Part shown: in pieces, positions 48,043 through 56,603 of the stretch | Numbering within the stretch: position 1 is the stretch's first letter | Layout: each line of letters begins with the position of its first letter | Assembly: GCA_042862465.1 (NCBI GenBank) | Contig: JASTVH010000005.1 | Coordinates: 372,001-436,000, forward strand | Reading direction: 5' to 3' | Length of the DNA stretch: 64,000 bases | From: JASTVH01 sp042862465 | GTDB taxonomy: Bacteria; Pseudomonadota; Gammaproteobacteria; Pseudomonadales; Oleiphilaceae | The notes under the pieces: model-generated | The model's database searches: none | Told to the model about the DNA's origin: nothing | Seen by the model: the letters and a program-made list of their open reading frames with translations, nothing else | Made by a program: the position numbers and the translations under genes

Positions 48043-49683
48043 ATGAAAGCCTCCGATCTGCTTGTACGCTGTCTTGAGAATGAGGGGGTCGAGTACGTCT
48101 TTGGCGTACCCGGTGAGGAAAACCTGGATTTCCTGGATTCACTCTCCCGCTCATCCATCCACTTTATTGTGACCCGCCACGAACAGGGAGCGGGTTTTAT
48201 GGCAGCCACCTATGGCCGACTGACCGGCCGCGCTGGCGTCTGCCTGACCACGCTGGGTCCTGGTGCCACCAACTTGATGACCGCCGCAGCCTATGCCCAA
48301 CTCGGAGGCATGCCCCTGGTCATGATCACCGGCCAGAAGCCCATCCGAATGCGGGATCAGGGCGAGTTTCAGGTCATCGACGTCGTGGAAATGATGGAGC
48401 CCATCACCAAGCTGACAAGCCAGATCGTCAGCGGTAATGCCATTCCCCCTCAGGTGCGCGAAGCGTTCCGGGTCGCCCAGAACGAGCGCCCTGGAGGCGC
48501 CCACCTGGAGCTGCCTGAAGACGTGGCCAAGGAGGATGCCGAAGGTGCGCCGATTGGCGCCAGTTTCTGCCGCCGCCCCATCACTGAGGAAAAGGCGGTA
48601 AACCACGCCCTGGGTCTGTTGCAGGAGGCCCAGCATCCACTGCTGCTGATCGGCGCCGGCGCCAACCGTAAACGCACCGCCAAAATGCTGCGGGCTTTCG
48701 TGGACAAACAGGGCATTCCCTTTATCACCACACAGATGGGCAAAGGCGTGGTGGATGATCTCCATCCCCGCTCTCTCGGCAATGCCGCCATGTCCTCCGG
48801 CGACTTTGTGCACCGGGCCATCGAGGGAGCGGACCTGATTATCAATGTTGGCCATGACGTGGTCGAAAAACCGCCATTTATCATGTACAGCGGCCAACGC
48901 AAAGTCATCCACATCAATTTCGAATCAGCCAGCGTGGATACGGTCTACTTCCCTCATGCGGAAATGGTCGGGGACATTGCCAACAGCATCTGGCAACTCA
49001 ATGAACGCCTGGAGCCGCAATCCCACTGGGATTTCACCGCCATGATGAAAACCCGCGAAGCGTTCCATCGCCACACTGGGGAGTGTTGCGATGATGAGCG
49101 CTTCCCGATGCTGCCCCAGAAGATCGTGGCCGACGTGCGTAAGGTCATGCCTGAGGAAGGGATCGTGGCGCTGGATAACGGTATCTACAAGATCTGGTTT
49201 GCGCGCAACTACCCTGCCCGATGGCCCAATACGGTACTGCTGGATAACGCGCTCGCCAGCATGGGCGCGGGCCTCCCTTCAGCCATGGCAGCAAAGCTGG
49301 TCTACCCGGAGCGTAATGTATTGGCAATATGCGGCGACGGCGGCTTCATGATGACTGCCCATGAGCTTGAAACCGCCGTGAGACTGGGGCTGGACCTGGT
49401 GATCATGATTCTGAACGACAATGCCTATGGCATGATCAAATGGAAACAGCAGCACGAAAAGCTTGCGGAATTTGGCCTCGATTTCACCAACCCCTGTTTC
49501 AGAAAATTCGCGCAAAGCTTTGGCGCCGGCGGGCATCGTGTTGAATCGACAGAGCAGCTGCAAGGTGTGCTGGAGCGCTGTTTCGAAGCTGGTGGGGTGC
49601 ACGTTGTCGATGTACCGGTGGACTATTCCCTCAACGAAAAATTGTTGTTCGATGCCATTCCAGCCCGTAGCAAAGATTTGTGA
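48043..49683 (+). CDS. Acetolactate-synthase-like ThDP enzyme, large subunit type
   Basis: A 546-residue thiamine-diphosphate enzyme. It opens MKASDLLVRCLENEGVEYVF and GVPGEENLDFLDSL, carries the activating Glu in VTRHEQGAGFMAATYG, and has LTTLGPGATNLMTAAAYAQL. The ThDP motif is CGDGGFMMTAHEL ending in ILNDNAYGMIKWKQ. These are acetolactate-synthase traits. No small regulatory subunit (ilvN/ilvH) or ilvC gene is adjacent, so it is not part of a biosynthetic ilv operon. A catabolic or related 2-oxoacid carboligase is possible. A weak AGGGA precedes the ATG. It stands alone, and the 398 bases after it contain no gene. Confidence 0.85.
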   Translation: MKASDLLVRCLENEGVEYVFGVPGEENLDFLDSLSRSSIHFIVTRHEQGAGFMAATYGRLTGRAGVCLTTLGPGATNLMTAAAYAQLGGMPLVMITGQKPIRMRDQGEFQVIDVVEMMEPITKLTSQIVSGNAIPPQVREAFRVAQNERPGGAHLELPEDVAKEDAEGAPIGASFCRRPITEEKAVNHALGLLQEAQHPLLLIGAGANRKRTAKMLRAFVDKQGIPFITTQMGKGVVDDLHPRSLGNAAMSSGDFVHRAIEGADLIINVGHDVVEKPPFIMYSGQRKVIHINFESASVDTVYFPHAEMVGDIANSIWQLNERLEPQSHWDFTAMMKTREAFHRHTGECCDDERFPMLPQKIVADVRKVMPEEGIVALDNGIYKIWFARNYPARWPNTVLLDNALASMGAGLPSAMAAKLVYPERNVLAICGDGGFMMTAHELETAVRLGLDLVIMILNDNAYGMIKWKQQHEKLAEFGLDFTNPCFRKFAQSFGAGGHRVESTEQLQGVLERCFEAGGVHVVDVPVDYSLNEKLLFDAIPARSKDL

Positions 49684-50081
49684 CTGCTGCGGTTTACAGG
49701 AGGCCAATGTGATTGTTAGCCTCTCGGCGCCTCAAGTATTACCCTCACTTCATTAAAAACACCCCGTCGTCAGGTTTTTTTACAGCTTTTTATCGTAACC
49801 CATCGATTTTTATGAATTTATTTGAGCTTTTTATGGGAAGCTATTGCTTACAGCAATAAATAAGTGAGTTTTTTCATCCTCCTCCCAATGTAGGTTAAAA
49901 CCCTAATTTAACTCCCCGTAATTTACCAACAATGGGTCGATCAGGCATACAGATTACCGACCAGACATATCCTATCATACTGATATGCAAGGATATTATT
50001 TGGCTGGCACGCAAGGTGCGTAGTCTTGGGTGGATGGCTCAAAGCCTTCTATCACTCAAATAATGACGCAAGGAGTTAGTC
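49684..50081. other. AT-rich regulatory region before the PEP-CTERM gene
   Basis: A 398-base non-coding stretch clearly more AT-rich than its surroundings. It contains a dyad TATTGC/GCAATA (49842-49858) and a pair ATATCC (49967-49972) and GGATAT (49991-49996) that may be an upstream activator site. A sigma-54 type promoter lies at 50005-50019. No open reading frame or tRNA is recognisable. The end of the acetolactate-synthase-like gene has no clear terminator here. Confidence 0.6.
50005..50019 (+). promoter_or_regulatory. Sigma-54 (RpoN) type promoter
   Basis: TGGCACGCAAGGTGC carries the invariant GG (50006-50007) and GC (50018-50019) with exactly ten bases between them and matches the TGGCAC-N5-TTGC consensus except for one T. 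A start near 50030 would leave a leader of about 50 bases before the PEP-CTERM gene. Known PEP-CTERM genes are often controlled by RpoN with the PrsK/PrsR two-component pair. Confidence 0.78.
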
Positions 50082-50771
50082 ATGGAATTTAAGAAGCTAC
50101 TTGCAGGATCCGCATTGGTTTTGGCAGCAGGTACAGTCCATGCTACACCCGTCGACCTTGCAGATCTCAAGGACGACAGCGGCAATCAGGCTTTCCCGGA
50201 TGTTCCGGAAGGCAGTTACTTTGACTCTTACAACGCCTACGCGCAGCTGACCGACGTCGATCACAACCAGGACGACGCCAATTTCACGTTGCTGCTTAAA
50301 GCCGCTGATACTGAAGCCCAGGACGGTTTTGGCATTTTCGGCAAGGATAGTGGCGAAATGCTGGAAGTCTTCAGCGGTGACAGCAGTGACGTATCCGGCG
50401 CAACCGTCGCATTTGACCTTACCAGCGGCACCGCCACAAACCAGACCGATGGAACCACAGCCAACATTGGCTCCGTTTTCGGTTTCTACCTTGAGAAAGA
50501 TGACAACATCATCTATTCCGATCCGGCCATGAACGAGGATGGAGACCACGCGATCCTTTACGACACCACCGGAACATCCCAGGAAGGTCTGTTTGGCTCA
50601 GATCTCGTGGTGGCCATGGAAGGATCGGACAACGGTGATTTCAACGATTTCGTCGCTGGCGTGACCGATGTAAGCGCAGTGCCGGAACCAAGCACCGTCG
50701 CTTTGTTTGGTCTTGGCCTGGTGGGCGTTGGTCTTTCTCGTAAACGTCGCAACACGAACCATACCGAGTAA
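50082..50771 (+). CDS. PEP-CTERM sorting-domain protein
   Basis: A 229-residue exported protein. The signal peptide is KLLAGSALVLAAGTVHA-T, and the acidic mature part has a DNGDFNDFVAGV segment resembling the DUF4114 calcium-binding-like repeat. The C-terminus is a classic sorting signal: VPEPS, then a hydrophobic helix TVALFGLGLVGVGL and a basic tail SRKRRN. Such proteins are recognised and cleaved by an exosortase (EpsH/XrtA) and end up on the surface or in exopolysaccharide. The mature part is very acidic and low in Cys. AAGGAG precedes the ATG, and a sigma-54 promoter lies upstream. No exosortase gene is in this window. Confidence 0.9.
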   Translation: MEFKKLLAGSALVLAAGTVHATPVDLADLKDDSGNQAFPDVPEGSYFDSYNAYAQLTDVDHNQDDANFTLLLKAADTEAQDGFGIFGKDSGEMLEVFSGDSSDVSGATVAFDLTSGTATNQTDGTTANIGSVFGFYLEKDDNIIYSDPAMNEDGDHAILYDTTGTSQEGLFGSDLVVAMEGSDNGDFNDFVAGVTDVSAVPEPSTVALFGLGLVGVGLSRKRRNTNHTE

Positions 50772-50778
50772 TACCCAA

Positions 50779-50801
50779 GCCCCGCACTGCGGGGCTTTTT
50801 T
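50779..50801 (+). terminator. Rho-independent terminator after PEP-CTERM gene
   Basis: GCCCCGC, a three-base ACT loop and GCGGGGC are followed by TTTTTT, eight bases after the stop codon. Confidence 0.94.
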
Positions 50802-50970
50802 CTCCCCTGTCCTATCATCTAGGCCCTCATCAGACGCTCTTTTTCCCAGGGTCGAACTGGGTCAAATCAGGTCAAAATCGCTCTGCTTCACACCCTTCCC
50901 GGCGCGTTACCGGTACGATTGTGCCAACTCATTACGAATACCCTCGGGACAACAAAAAACAAGAGGACTG

Positions 50971-53238
50971 ATGATGCGTCGCTATACTTCCCCGCACTGG
51001 CCCTGGCTGCTTACCGGCATTCTGACCCTGCACCCGCTGACATCCGAAGCCGCGCTCATGCAGCAGGTGACCAATACCAGCCTGACTACCGGCGATTTCC
51101 GGATAACGCTGGCAGATGGCTCACTCAGCGTTACCCAACGGGGGCGGACGCTTTGGCAAAGTGTCCCTGACGCAGCCTTCGTTATGGGTGCCGTCCAGGA
51201 TCTGCAGGCCGAGGAAAACCGGGGCTCCTTCCTGGTGGAGGAAAATCTCGCGCCACTCTGTAACCAGCAAACCATCGACAGCATTGAGCAACAGAACGGC
51301 GCGGTTTCCGTCTCCGGCCATCTTGGCGGTGGCAATGGCTGTGATACGCATTACCTGTTGCGCTTCCAGCAGGTGCGTGAAGGTCATCTGCAATTCCAGC
51401 TGGTCTTCGACAATCCCGCCGTCAACTACTCCGAACTGGTGTATGCCTCCAGCGAGAGCGAACGTTTCTATGGCTTTGGGGAACAGTTTTCCTATCTCAA
51501 CCTCAAAGGTCAGGCCGTACCGATCCTCTCCCAGGAAGGCGGCGTGGGACGCGGCCACACGCCGATCACCCAGGCGGTCAATCTCGGATCAGAAGGGTCC
51601 GGGGGCAATGCCCTTACCACCTACTACGCGGTGCCGCAGTACATCACCAACACCAACAAGTCCCTGTTCCTGGAAAACACCGATTACACGGTGTTTGACC
51701 TGACAGCACCGGAGCAGGTGCGTGTCCGCCTTTTTAACGGCCACATGCGGGGCCGGATACTTGCAGGCGACAGCATGCTGGAGCTAATTACACGCTTTAC
51801 CGACTACACCGGCCGCATGCGTCCCCTGCCCGACTGGTTCCAACAAGGGGCTATCGTTGGCATGCAGGGTGGCACGGCCAAGGTGCAGAACGTGCTGGAC
51901 GAGCTGGAACGCCGAGGTACGCCTGTCGCGGGTGTCTGGCTGCAGGACTGGGTCGGCAAGCGCCAGACCAGCCTGGGCTCCCAACTGTGGTGGAACTGGG
52001 AACTCGACAGGGACCGCTACCCCAACTGGAATCAGCTGGCGGACCGGGTCGAAAGCCGCGGTGGACACATGCTCTGCTATATCAATCCCTTCCTGGTGGA
52101 CGCTTCGGAAAAAGGCAATTTACGCCGCAACCTCTACCAGGAAGCCGCGCAGCAGGGTTTTCTGGTAAAGGATGACCAGGGGCAAGTGATCAAGGTCACC
52201 AATACCGACTTTGATGCCGGCATGGTGGATCTGACCAACCCGGGCGCCGTGCAGTGGATTAAGGCGGTTATTCAGCAGCAACTGGTCGGAGAAGGCCGCT
52301 GCCGTGGCTGGATGCACGATTTTGCCGAAGCCCTGCCCTTCGAGGCACGGATGTACGACGGCCGCAGCGGTGAGGAATACCACAACCAGTACAGTGTGGA
52401 CTGGGCCCGGATTGGTCGCGAAGCCATTGAAGAAGCCGGTCTTGGGGATGACATCGTGTTCTTCAACCGCTCCGGCGCCGCCCGCACCCCGCAATACAGT
52501 ACCCTGCTCTGGGGTGGCGACCAGCTGGTGACCTGGGACAAGTACGACGGTTTCAAGACCGCCATCCTGGCCAACATGACCGGCGGTTTCTCGGGAATCA
52601 GCCTCAACCACGCCGACATTGGCGGTTACACCAACGCCTCGTTTAGTGGTATCGGCTACAACCGTGAAGAGGAATTGCTGCTGCGCTGGATGGAATACGC
52701 GGCCTTCACCCCTGCCTTCCGGACCCACGAAGGTCTCAAGCCCGAAGACAACGCGCAGTTCTATGACAACGACCGTACCTACCGGCAGTTTGATCGGTTC
52801 GCCCGTGTCTACAAGGCGCTTGGTTTCTACCGCAAACAGTTGATGCGCGAGGCTACAGAAAAAGGCTGGCCCCTGGTCCGTCACCCGATGCTGCATTACC
52901 CGAACGACGACGAGCTGGCGACTCTGAAAGACCATTTCATGCTCGGGTCCGAGATCCTGGTCGCACCGATCGTCAATAAGGAGGCCTACAGCAACGGCTG
53001 GAAAAAGGTCTACTTCCCGGATGCCGGCAACACCACCTGGATCCACCTCTGGAGTGGTAAACGTTACGGTAAGAACGGCAATGCTTCTGGGCCCTGGTGG
53101 AGCTGGCTGAATCCGGCCCGCGGCAACTGGGAATGGGTGCCGGCACCAATGGGCGAGCCACCAGTTTTCTACCGGGCCGGTTCCAGTGTCGGTGAAGAAC
53201 TGGTGCGGCGTCTGGATGCCCTTGGGGTGCAGCGCTGA
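50971..53238 (+). CDS. Glycoside hydrolase family 31, sulfoquinovosidase-like
   Basis: A 755-residue secreted GH31 enzyme (signal peptide PWLLTGILTLHPLTSEA-A). The nucleophile Asp is in GWMHDFAEALPF and the acid/base Asp in LWGGDQLVTW. GISLNHADIGGYT and FTPAFRTHEG follow. By eye the block QDWVGKRQTSLGSQLWWNWE aligns with E. coli YihQ (QDW-GIRMTSFGKRVMWNW, from memory), so it is closer to sulfoquinovosidases than to common alpha-glucosidases. However, the sulfonate-binding Arg301 of YihQ is Gln here, while the equivalents of Gln288 and Trp304 are kept. Hence the substrate may differ. ATG codons at 50971 and 50974 are both possible; GAGGA lies upstream. It is not in a sulfoquinovose operon. Confidence 0.85.
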   Translation: MMRRYTSPHWPWLLTGILTLHPLTSEAALMQQVTNTSLTTGDFRITLADGSLSVTQRGRTLWQSVPDAAFVMGAVQDLQAEENRGSFLVEENLAPLCNQQTIDSIEQQNGAVSVSGHLGGGNGCDTHYLLRFQQVREGHLQFQLVFDNPAVNYSELVYASSESERFYGFGEQFSYLNLKGQAVPILSQEGGVGRGHTPITQAVNLGSEGSGGNALTTYYAVPQYITNTNKSLFLENTDYTVFDLTAPEQVRVRLFNGHMRGRILAGDSMLELITRFTDYTGRMRPLPDWFQQGAIVGMQGGTAKVQNVLDELERRGTPVAGVWLQDWVGKRQTSLGSQLWWNWELDRDRYPNWNQLADRVESRGGHMLCYINPFLVDASEKGNLRRNLYQEAAQQGFLVKDDQGQVIKVTNTDFDAGMVDLTNPGAVQWIKAVIQQQLVGEGRCRGWMHDFAEALPFEARMYDGRSGEEYHNQYSVDWARIGREAIEEAGLGDDIVFFNRSGAARTPQYSTLLWGGDQLVTWDKYDGFKTAILANMTGGFSGISLNHADIGGYTNASFSGIGYNREEELLLRWMEYAAFTPAFRTHEGLKPEDNAQFYDNDRTYRQFDRFARVYKALGFYRKQLMREATEKGWPLVRHPMLHYPNDDELATLKDHFMLGSEILVAPIVNKEAYSNGWKKVYFPDAGNTTWIHLWSGKRYGKNGNASGPWWSWLNPARGNWEWVPAPMGEPPVFYRAGSSVGEELVRRLDALGVQR

Positions 53239-53250
53239 AGATGGCGGCTG

Positions 53251-53267
53251 GCCGGTCCCGAACCGGC
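53251..53267. terminator. Small hairpin between convergent GH31 and patatin genes
   Basis: GCCGGT (53251-53256) and ACCGGC (53262-53267) form a 6-bp stem with a 5-base loop. A CTTTT stretch lies a few bases after on the plus strand. It touches the patatin stop codon. Confidence 0.45.
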
Positions 53268-54736
53268 TAACCGGCTTTTGCGCTATCGGAACGGTAGCGG
53301 TAACGCCCGGCCTCCACCTTGAGGCGATGGATGCATTCCTTGAACACACGGCTGATGCGGGTGCGATCATGAATCATCGCAATGCGCGGCCAGGTGGCCT
53401 GTTCACCCAGACGGATGTACTGCAATAGATCGTCGAGGGTCGGGTTGCTGACCACCTTGCGGTATCGCAAGGGATCAAAGGGAAAGCGGATCGTCATGTC
53501 CCCGGTATACTCCTGCCGGCTCAGGGCGTGAGCCTGCTCCAGCACCGGATGCACCCGGGAGCTTGAAGCCAGGTCGCGCGCCACTTCCAGGCCTTCTGCC
53601 AGATTGGCATGGATGAAGGACGCCACCGCACGGCGAAACATCCTTGGGCGGCCACGACGGTGGTAGTGGGTAATGAACGGCAACACATGGGGGTTGGCCT
53701 GGCTCACGATGGTCTGATTAACGTTCTGCAGGCGTGCCATGCGCATCAGGGGCATATCGCCATGCACGCTGCCATCAATCCACCGTTCCGTGGGCAAATA
53801 GGGGCGCACTTTGTTGTGTTGCCTGGATTTAAGGGTGACCGGCTGATAGATCCCTGGAATCGCGCAGGACGCCAGCGCGGCGTATTCGATCAACACATCG
53901 GGAGCCGTCAGGTAGTTCAGCAGCCGCGGCTTTTGCCGAATGCGGGTGGGCGAGACCGACACGTTCAGTGACCGTCCGCTGTGCGCATAGGCATCCCGAA
54001 AGGTGGCACTGCCAATGTTGGTCAGGATATGTTCCAGCAACTGGTCCTGATCCATGGCACAACGCAGATTCCACATGCGTGACGGCGCCATCCAGCGCAG
54101 GGCATCACGGTGGATGCGTTCGGGGTGACCGAAGAATTCGGCAAGTTCCTGTTCGTTACGGCTGCAGATCGCCGCGGCCACGATAGTGCCCATACTGGAA
54201 CCGGCGATGGTGTCCGGCAACAAACCGTTTTCCCACAGCGCCTTGGTCACACCGAGGTGATAGATGCCAAAGGCGGCGCCGCCGCTAAGCATCAGTGCCG
54301 GCCGGCCATACACCTGCTCCGCTTCCCGAAACAGCTGAAGTTTTTTCTCGGTGTCGATGTGGCGCACCGGGTGATCGCAGATAAAAATCATCGACAGTTC
54401 CACTTCATCGAGGAACTCGCGAATCACATACTTGGTGCCTGAGCGGGCCACGCTATAGAGGGCGGGGTTAGACAATTCCCCCAGGTGCCGGTAAAGGCTC
54501 TCCTGTAGCAGGTCGATCAGCTGTTCGGCATTCCCTTCCTGCCGAAAATGGCGCAGCTGGTTCAGGTGACGCCGCAACAGGCTTTCATGGAACAGATCGG
54601 TGCCCGGCTCCGCACGCCAGTCCAGCAGTCCGTCCAGTTCGTCCAGGCCTTCGGCCGCAGCCAGCCATTCCTCGTAGCGGGTCGCACGGGAGAGTTTGGT
54701 TTGTAAAGCTTTGCGCTGACGCATTCGGCTGATCAT
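53267..54736 (-). CDS. Patatin-like phospholipase with DUF3336 domain
   Basis: A 489-residue lipid hydrolase. An N-terminal DUF3336-type helical domain (about 1-150, with FLDEVELSMIFICDH) precedes the patatin domain. That domain has the oxyanion loop LSGGAAFGIYHLG, nucleophile Ser in AGSSMGTIVAA and catalytic Asp in WIDGSVHGDMPL, so the dyad is complete. This architecture is that of eukaryotic TGL3/4/5 and of bacterial homologues that act as triacylglycerol or phospholipid acyl hydrolases. No signal peptide; cytoplasmic or membrane-associated. Start at 54736 (or the Met four residues later). It could release fatty acids from storage lipid, which Marinobacter-like bacteria make, but that link is an inference. 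Confidence 0.9.
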   Translation of the reverse strand: MISRMRQRKALQTKLSRATRYEEWLAAAEGLDELDGLLDWRAEPGTDLFHESLLRRHLNQLRHFRQEGNAEQLIDLLQESLYRHLGELSNPALYSVARSGTKYVIREFLDEVELSMIFICDHPVRHIDTEKKLQLFREAEQVYGRPALMLSGGAAFGIYHLGVTKALWENGLLPDTIAGSSMGTIVAAAICSRNEQELAEFFGHPERIHRDALRWMAPSRMWNLRCAMDQDQLLEHILTNIGSATFRDAYAHSGRSLNVSVSPTRIRQKPRLLNYLTAPDVLIEYAALASCAIPGIYQPVTLKSRQHNKVRPYLPTERWIDGSVHGDMPLMRMARLQNVNQTIVSQANPHVLPFITHYHRRGRPRMFRRAVASFIHANLAEGLEVARDLASSSRVHPVLEQAHALSRQEYTGDMTIRFPFDPLRYRKVVSNPTLDDLLQYIRLGEQATWPRIAMIHDRTRISRVFKECIHRLKVEAGRYRYRSDSAKAG

Positions 54737-54748
54737 GGTTTATGAATT

Positions 54749-54778
54749 AACACTTAACCGGGCAACCCGTAAAGTGTT
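54749..54778. terminator. Hairpin between modC and patatin gene
   Basis: AACACTT (54749-54755) and AAGTGTT (54772-54778) enclose a second stem CGGG/CCCG with a CAA loop, giving a two-part hairpin. It lies after the modC stop and 12 bases before the patatin start, on the same strand. It may end the mod operon. Confidence 0.55.
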
Positions 54779-54799
54779 GCCGTAATGAAAGCGCATCCT

Positions 54800-55888
54800 C
54801 TAGCGCACCACAGCCACGGACTTGATTTGCGCCCACACGGTTTGTCCCACGTCCAGGCCCAGCAGGTGCCGTGAACGACGTGTAATACGGGCCACGATCG
54901 GGGTCTGGCCGATACGGACCCGGACGAGCACCATGGCGGGGTGTTCGTCCTCGACAATCTGCTCCACCCGACCCTGCAGGCTGTTAAGAATACTGCTGTC
55001 GGTTTGGGGTGAGCGGGCCAGACTCACATCGCGAGCGAGAATGCGCAATCTCAGACGCTCACCAACCCCATCGCCACTATCGCGCACCCAAAACGAACCG
55101 CCGTCGAAGCCTACCCGGATGAGATGCCATTCCGCATCCTGTTCATCCACAGTCGCCTCCACTACCGCTCCGGCGTCTTCCCCAAGATGAATAGGCAAGT
55201 CTATTTGCGTCAGTACGTCTTGGAGAGGCCCTGAAGCCACGACTCTGCCCTCCTCCATAACCACCAGATGGTCGGCGAGGCGAGCCACTTCGTCCGCTGC
55301 ATGGCTGACGTAGAGAATCGGAATATCGACTTCACGGCGCAGCCGTTCCAGATAGGGCAGGATTTCCCGTTTTCGGGCCAGGTCCAGGGCCGCCAGGGGT
55401 TCGTCCAGTAACAACAGCGCCGGATTGATCAATAGTGCCCGCGCCATAGCCACCCGCTGACGCTCGCCACCGGAAAGCTGATCGGGGTGCTGTCCCAGCA
55501 GCGGACCAATCCCCAGTAACCCAATCGCCCGCTCCGCAGAAATAACCGGGTGCGATCCGTCTGCTCGATTGATGGCATATTGCAGGTTGCCCTGCACGGT
55601 CAGGTGTTCAAACAGGCTGGCTTCCTGGAAAACGTAGCCCAGGGGGCGCTTGTGAGGCGCCAGGCAAAAGCGGCCCCGCTGCCAAACCTGGTCGTTTACC
55701 ACCAGTTGTCCCCGGGCCCTCGCCAACCCGGCCATGCAGCGCAATAAGGTCGTCTTGCCCGAGCCGGAAGGTCCGAAAATGGCCGTAACCCCCTGCCCCG
55801 GCAGCTCCAGGTCCACAATCAGGGCCGCATCCCCGTTTGAGGCATCCGGATGGTGGTATTCGAAGCGCGCCTGAACACTGTGATTCAT
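54800..55888 (-). CDS. modC: Molybdate ABC transporter ATPase ModC
   Basis: A 362-residue ABC ATPase. It shows Walker A GPSGSGKTTLL, Q-loop region GYVFQEASLFEHLTVQGNL, signature LSGGERQRVAMARAL, Walker B LLLLDEPLAALDL and H-loop YVSHAADEVARLADH. The C-terminal third has a Mop-type molybdate-binding (TOBE) domain: LNSLQGRVEQIVEDEHPAMV and ARITRRSRHLLGLDVGQTVWAQIKS in two parts. ATG at 55888 is preferred with GGAGG 8 bases upstream. It follows modB with a gap of only 4 bases. Together with modA and modB it forms a complete high-affinity molybdate importer. Confidence 0.95.
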   Translation of the reverse strand: MNHSVQARFEYHHPDASNGDAALIVDLELPGQGVTAIFGPSGSGKTTLLRCMAGLARARGQLVVNDQVWQRGRFCLAPHKRPLGYVFQEASLFEHLTVQGNLQYAINRADGSHPVISAERAIGLLGIGPLLGQHPDQLSGGERQRVAMARALLINPALLLLDEPLAALDLARKREILPYLERLRREVDIPILYVSHAADEVARLADHLVVMEEGRVVASGPLQDVLTQIDLPIHLGEDAGAVVEATVDEQDAEWHLIRVGFDGGSFWVRDSGDGVGERLRLRILARDVSLARSPQTDSSILNSLQGRVEQIVEDEHPAMVLVRVRIGQTPIVARITRRSRHLLGLDVGQTVWAQIKSVAVVR

Positions 55889-55892
55889 CCGC

Positions 55893-56588
55893 TCAGCCTC
55901 CAAACTTCAGTCCACTGCGTCGGCTGTGCCGCTGGGCCGTGTAGAGCGCCGCCAGTATGACGAAAGAAAAAACCACCATAGCTCCCGCCAACCAGTGAGC
56001 CTGGGCATAGTCCAACGCTTCTACATGGTCGTAGATCTGGACCGAAATCACCCGGGTGCTGCCGGGAATGTTGCCCCCAATCATAAGAACGACCCCGAAT
56101 TCCCCAACGGTATGGGCGAAACCGAGCACGGTCGCAGTCAGGAATCCCCGGCGGGCCAGTGGCAGAACAACGGTAAAGAACCGGTCCCAGGGGCCGGCCC
56201 GCAAGGTGGCCGCAACCTCAAGCGGCCGGCGGCCAAGCGCTTCGATGGCATTCTGAATGGGCTGGACCACAAACGGCATCGAATAGAGCACTGAACCAAC
56301 CACCAGGCCCCAGAAGGTAAACGGTAGCGTTCCCAGCCCCACCGCCTGGGTAAGACGCCCCACCGGGCCCTCGGGGCCCAGCGCGACCAACAGATAGAAA
56401 CCCAGAACGGTCGGAGGCAAAACCAGGGGTAACGCCACCACCGCTGCAATCGGCCCTTTCCAGAGGCTGCGCGTGCGTGCCAGCCACCACGCAATGGGCG
56501 TACCCAGTAACAACAGTAACAGGGTCGTCACGGTGGCCAGCTGAAGGGTCAGCCAGATGGCCGACCAGTCGCTCGTGGACAATGCCAT
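55893..56588 (-). CDS. modB: Molybdate ABC transporter permease ModB
   Basis: A 231-residue inner-membrane permease with about five or six transmembrane segments, such as LQLATVTTLLLLLLGTPIAW and PIAAVVALPLVLPPTVLGFY. The EAA-type cytoplasmic loop IEALGRRPLEVAATLRAGPW followed by FTVVLPLARRGFLTATVLGF identifies it as a molybdate/tungstate-type permease. It lies between modA (15 bases upstream) and modC (4 bases downstream), so the three are one operon. Confidence 0.95.
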   Translation of the reverse strand: MALSTSDWSAIWLTLQLATVTTLLLLLLGTPIAWWLARTRSLWKGPIAAVVALPLVLPPTVLGFYLLVALGPEGPVGRLTQAVGLGTLPFTFWGLVVGSVLYSMPFVVQPIQNAIEALGRRPLEVAATLRAGPWDRFFTVVLPLARRGFLTATVLGFAHTVGEFGVVLMIGGNIPGSTRVISVQIYDHVEALDYAQAHWLAGAMVVFSFVILAALYTAQRHSRRSGLKFGG

Positions 56589-56603
56589 GTATCGTATCTC
56601 GTT

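Noticed and set aside
48043..49683. Biosynthetic ilvB
   Set aside because: No ilvN/ilvH or ilvC gene is adjacent and the gene stands alone, so only a general acetolactate-synthase-like call is given.
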